From assembly GCF_030811835.1 (NCBI RefSeq), contig NZ_JAUSRO010000008.1, forward strand, positions 1-64,000: DNA of 64,000 nt, written 5' to 3'. This DNA is from Variovorax ginsengisoli. Lineage in GTDB: Bacteria; Pseudomonadota; Gammaproteobacteria; Burkholderiales; Burkholderiaceae_C. Position 1 is the stretch's first letter, and every line of letters starts with the position of its first letter. Positions 62,644-64,000 of the stretch are shown here, piece by piece. A model generated the notes under the pieces. The model saw nothing but the letters and a program-made list of their open reading frames with translations. It was not told the origin of the DNA and did not search any database. The position numbers and the translations under genes were made by a program.

Positions 62644-63402
62644 TCAGTTCTGTTGAGGTTTGAAGACACGCAGCCACTTGCTGGCCGGCAGCCCCCAACG
62701 GGTCTGGATGACCTGTGCGCGCGCCGACAGCAGCTCGCGCTTGGGCCGTGTGGGCGCGCGCTGTGCGAGCACCACCGTGTTGCCCTCGCGCGTGGGCTTG
62801 AAGGCCCACACCGCATCGGCACCGAACACCGCGGCGATCTTCTCCAGGCTGCGCTCGTAGCTCGACGAGCGCCCGAAGAGATTGACCGTCATGCAGCCAT
62901 CGTCGGTCAGCACCGCGCGGCAATCGGCGTAGAAGTCCTCGCTGTCGAGCACCGGCGCTGCGGCCTCGTGGTCGTACAGGTCGACCTGCAAGGCGTCGAC
63001 CGTGCCGTGCCACTGCGCCTTGCGGATCTCGACGGCCGCGTCGGCAATCACCACGCTGAGCTTTGCATCGTCGGCGGGCAGCTTGAACCAGCCGCGGCAG
63101 GCGGCGAGCACCTGCGGGTTGAGTTCGATGGCCGTCGTGCGCATGCGCAGTTGCTTGCGGCTGAACTTGGTGAGCGTGGCTGCGCCCAGGCCGAGTTGCA
63201 TGGCATGGCGGTTGAGCACACTCGACGGCTCGACGAACAGCAGCCAGGCCATCATGCGCTGCACGTATTCCAGCTCGATCTCGTAAGGCGCGTCCATCTT
63301 CATCGAGCCTTGGACCCACTCGGTGCCCAGGTGCAGGTAGCGGATGTCGCCCCAATCGGAGAAATTGACTTCGGGCAATGCTTGCTTCTTCGTGGCCATC
63401 AT
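62644..63402 (-). CDS. Spermidine synthase-like methyltransferase-fold protein
   Basis: The 252-residue protein has the spermidine-synthase-like SAM/dcSAM fold: MQLGLGAATLTKFSRKQLRM (glycine-rich loop), TAIELNPQVLAACRGWF (acidic residue binding the nucleoside) and VDALQVDLYDHEAAAPVLDS. The N-terminal beta domain of true SpeE is mostly missing and no speD is nearby, so aminopropyl transfer is uncertain. Start ATG 63402 overlaps the upstream glycosylase stop (ATGA). Confidence 0.75.
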   Translation of the reverse strand: MMATKKQALPEVNFSDWGDIRYLHLGTEWVQGSMKMDAPYEIELEYVQRMMAWLLFVEPSSVLNRHAMQLGLGAATLTKFSRKQLRMRTTAIELNPQVLAACRGWFKLPADDAKLSVVIADAAVEIRKAQWHGTVDALQVDLYDHEAAAPVLDSEDFYADCRAVLTDDGCMTVNLFGRSSSYERSLEKIAAVFGADAVWAFKPTREGNTVVLAQRAPTRPKRELLSARAQVIQTRWGLPASKWLRVFKPQQN

Positions 63403-63956
63403 GCGAGCCCGTGGCGGGCGAATACGTCGCGCCAGGCGTCAAGCTTGCGGTCGAAGCTCCAGGACGCATTGGCGGGACTGGTGGAAGGGAGTCGGTACAC
63501 GGGCAGGTCGGACGGGTGGGACAACCCACCCGCGGCGAGCGCCGCCACCACGCGCGGCGCATGCTTGAAGCTCTCGGCACCGTTGTGCGCAATGGCAGCA
63601 AGCCGCGGCAGGCGCAGGCCGCCGAAGTCGTTGACCACCGCATCGCGGATGGCCGAGTCCAGGCTGCCTTCGCGCGCGCAGGCCGCATACACGTCCCACA
63701 GCCCGAGCCCGTGGTCGAGCAGCCATTGTCGCCGCCCTGCGAAGTCTGCCGCATCAGGCAAGGCGTGCGCGGGCCAGATGGCCTGAAGAATTTTCCAGAA
63801 ATGGTTCTGCGGATGGGCGTAGTACTGCTGCTGCGCGAGCGATCGTGCACCGGGGAAGCTGCCCAGGATCAACACGGCCGTACGTTCGCCGACGATGGGC
63901 GCCAGGCCGGCCAGCGCGGGTGAATTCGATGGAGTCAAGCTCCGATTGGACAACAA
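63399..63956 (-). CDS. DNA-deoxyinosine (hypoxanthine) glycosylase, UDG superfamily
   Basis: A protein of up to 185 residues with the family motifs LGSFPGARSL (motif A), AHPQNHFWKIL and LPSTSPANASW (motif B) of the family-6 uracil/hypoxanthine-DNA glycosylases. It removes deaminated adenine or uracil from DNA. No ATG lies before the domain; TTG codons at 63956, 63953 or 63938 are the candidate starts, and the first two lie right beside a terminator, so 63938 may be correct. Translationally coupled to the spermidine-synthase-like gene. Confidence 0.8.
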   Translation of the reverse strand: MLSNRSLTPSNSPALAGLAPIVGERTAVLILGSFPGARSLAQQQYYAHPQNHFWKILQAIWPAHALPDAADFAGRRQWLLDHGLGLWDVYAACAREGSLDSAIRDAVVNDFGGLRLPRLAAIAHNGAESFKHAPRVVAALAAGGLSHPSDLPVYRLPSTSPANASWSFDRKLDAWRDVFARHGLA

Positions 63957-63976
63957 AAAACCCGCCGCAGCGGGTT
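63955..63976 (-). terminator. Intrinsic terminator of a gene beyond the window
   Basis: AACCCGC (63959-63965) and GCGGGTT (63970-63976) pair around a 4-nt loop; on the minus strand the stem is followed by six T (plus-strand A at 63955-63960). It belongs to a minus-strand gene to the right of the window. Confidence 0.7.
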
Positions 63977-64000
63977 CCAGCTCAGCGCAAAGGGCCGGCT

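Overview
The window is a GC-rich chromosomal segment, most consistent with a betaproteobacterium of the family Comamonadaceae (Variovorax/Acidovorax-like). The grounds are orphan Bug-type binding proteins, a ribF-ileS-lspA cluster, a purN / RsmB-like methyltransferase / DUF1653 cluster, and a short hairpin-rich intergenic element of a kind I remember from this family. The genus is an inference. I see no tRNA, rRNA, CRISPR array, prophage or intact insertion sequence.

Layout. (1) 1-151 is the start of a BamA-like outer-membrane assembly gene, leaving the window on the minus strand, followed by a small unknown membrane protein. (2) 954-12848 is a complete cellulose operon, bcsD-bcsP-bcsQ-bcsA-bcsB-bcsZ-bcsC, preceded by 307 bp of non-coding DNA with a symmetric array of four identical half-sites. 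(3) 12874-18460 (minus) holds a GGDEF-EAL protein, a PAS-PAS-GGDEF diguanylate cyclase, a CPA2 cation/proton antiporter and an NAD-dependent epimerase. The first two probably set the c-di-GMP level read by the PilZ domain of BcsA. (4) 18459-20547 is a ferredoxin-type reductase and a Bug binding protein, then a repeat element. (5) 20650-24319 (minus) is livF-livG-livM-livH without a binding-protein gene. (6) 24575-29874 (minus) is rarA, lolA, ftsK and a Crp/Fnr regulator, divergent from trxB. (7) 31005-31632 is rpmB-rpmG behind a promoter and a long structured leader. (8) 31759-35291 holds a desaturase, an RNA methyltransferase, DUF1653 and purN. (9) 35432-39219 is a two-subunit acyl-CoA dehydrogenase and a lipoprotein hydrolase. 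(10) 39268-44531 is an HNH nuclease divergent from ribF-ileS-lspA.

(11) 44627-51981 is the most interesting accessory block. A LacI regulator with a perfect 16-bp operator precedes a tightly overlapped operon for a binding protein, two permeases, an ATPase and a GpdQ-like binuclear-metal phosphodiesterase, followed by a Na/Pi transporter with a PhoU-like tail. It reads as an uptake, hydrolysis and phosphate-handling pathway for an unidentified phosphodiester or phosphonate ester. (12) 51997-54004 is a LysR regulator divergent from a bile-acid:sodium-symporter-family protein across a strong dyad. (13) 53994-60413 is a second LysR regulator divergent from a five-gene unit: Bug binding protein, gamma-glutamyltransferase, EamA exporter, atypical SDR and quinone oxidoreductase. 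(14) 60503-62513 (minus) is tctB-tctA. (15) 62644-63956 (minus) is a spermidine-synthase-like protein and a hypoxanthine-DNA-glycosylase-type enzyme.

Gene calls rest on motifs and family knowledge recalled without a database search. Start codons were chosen from ribosome-binding sites, overlaps and the expected N-terminus.
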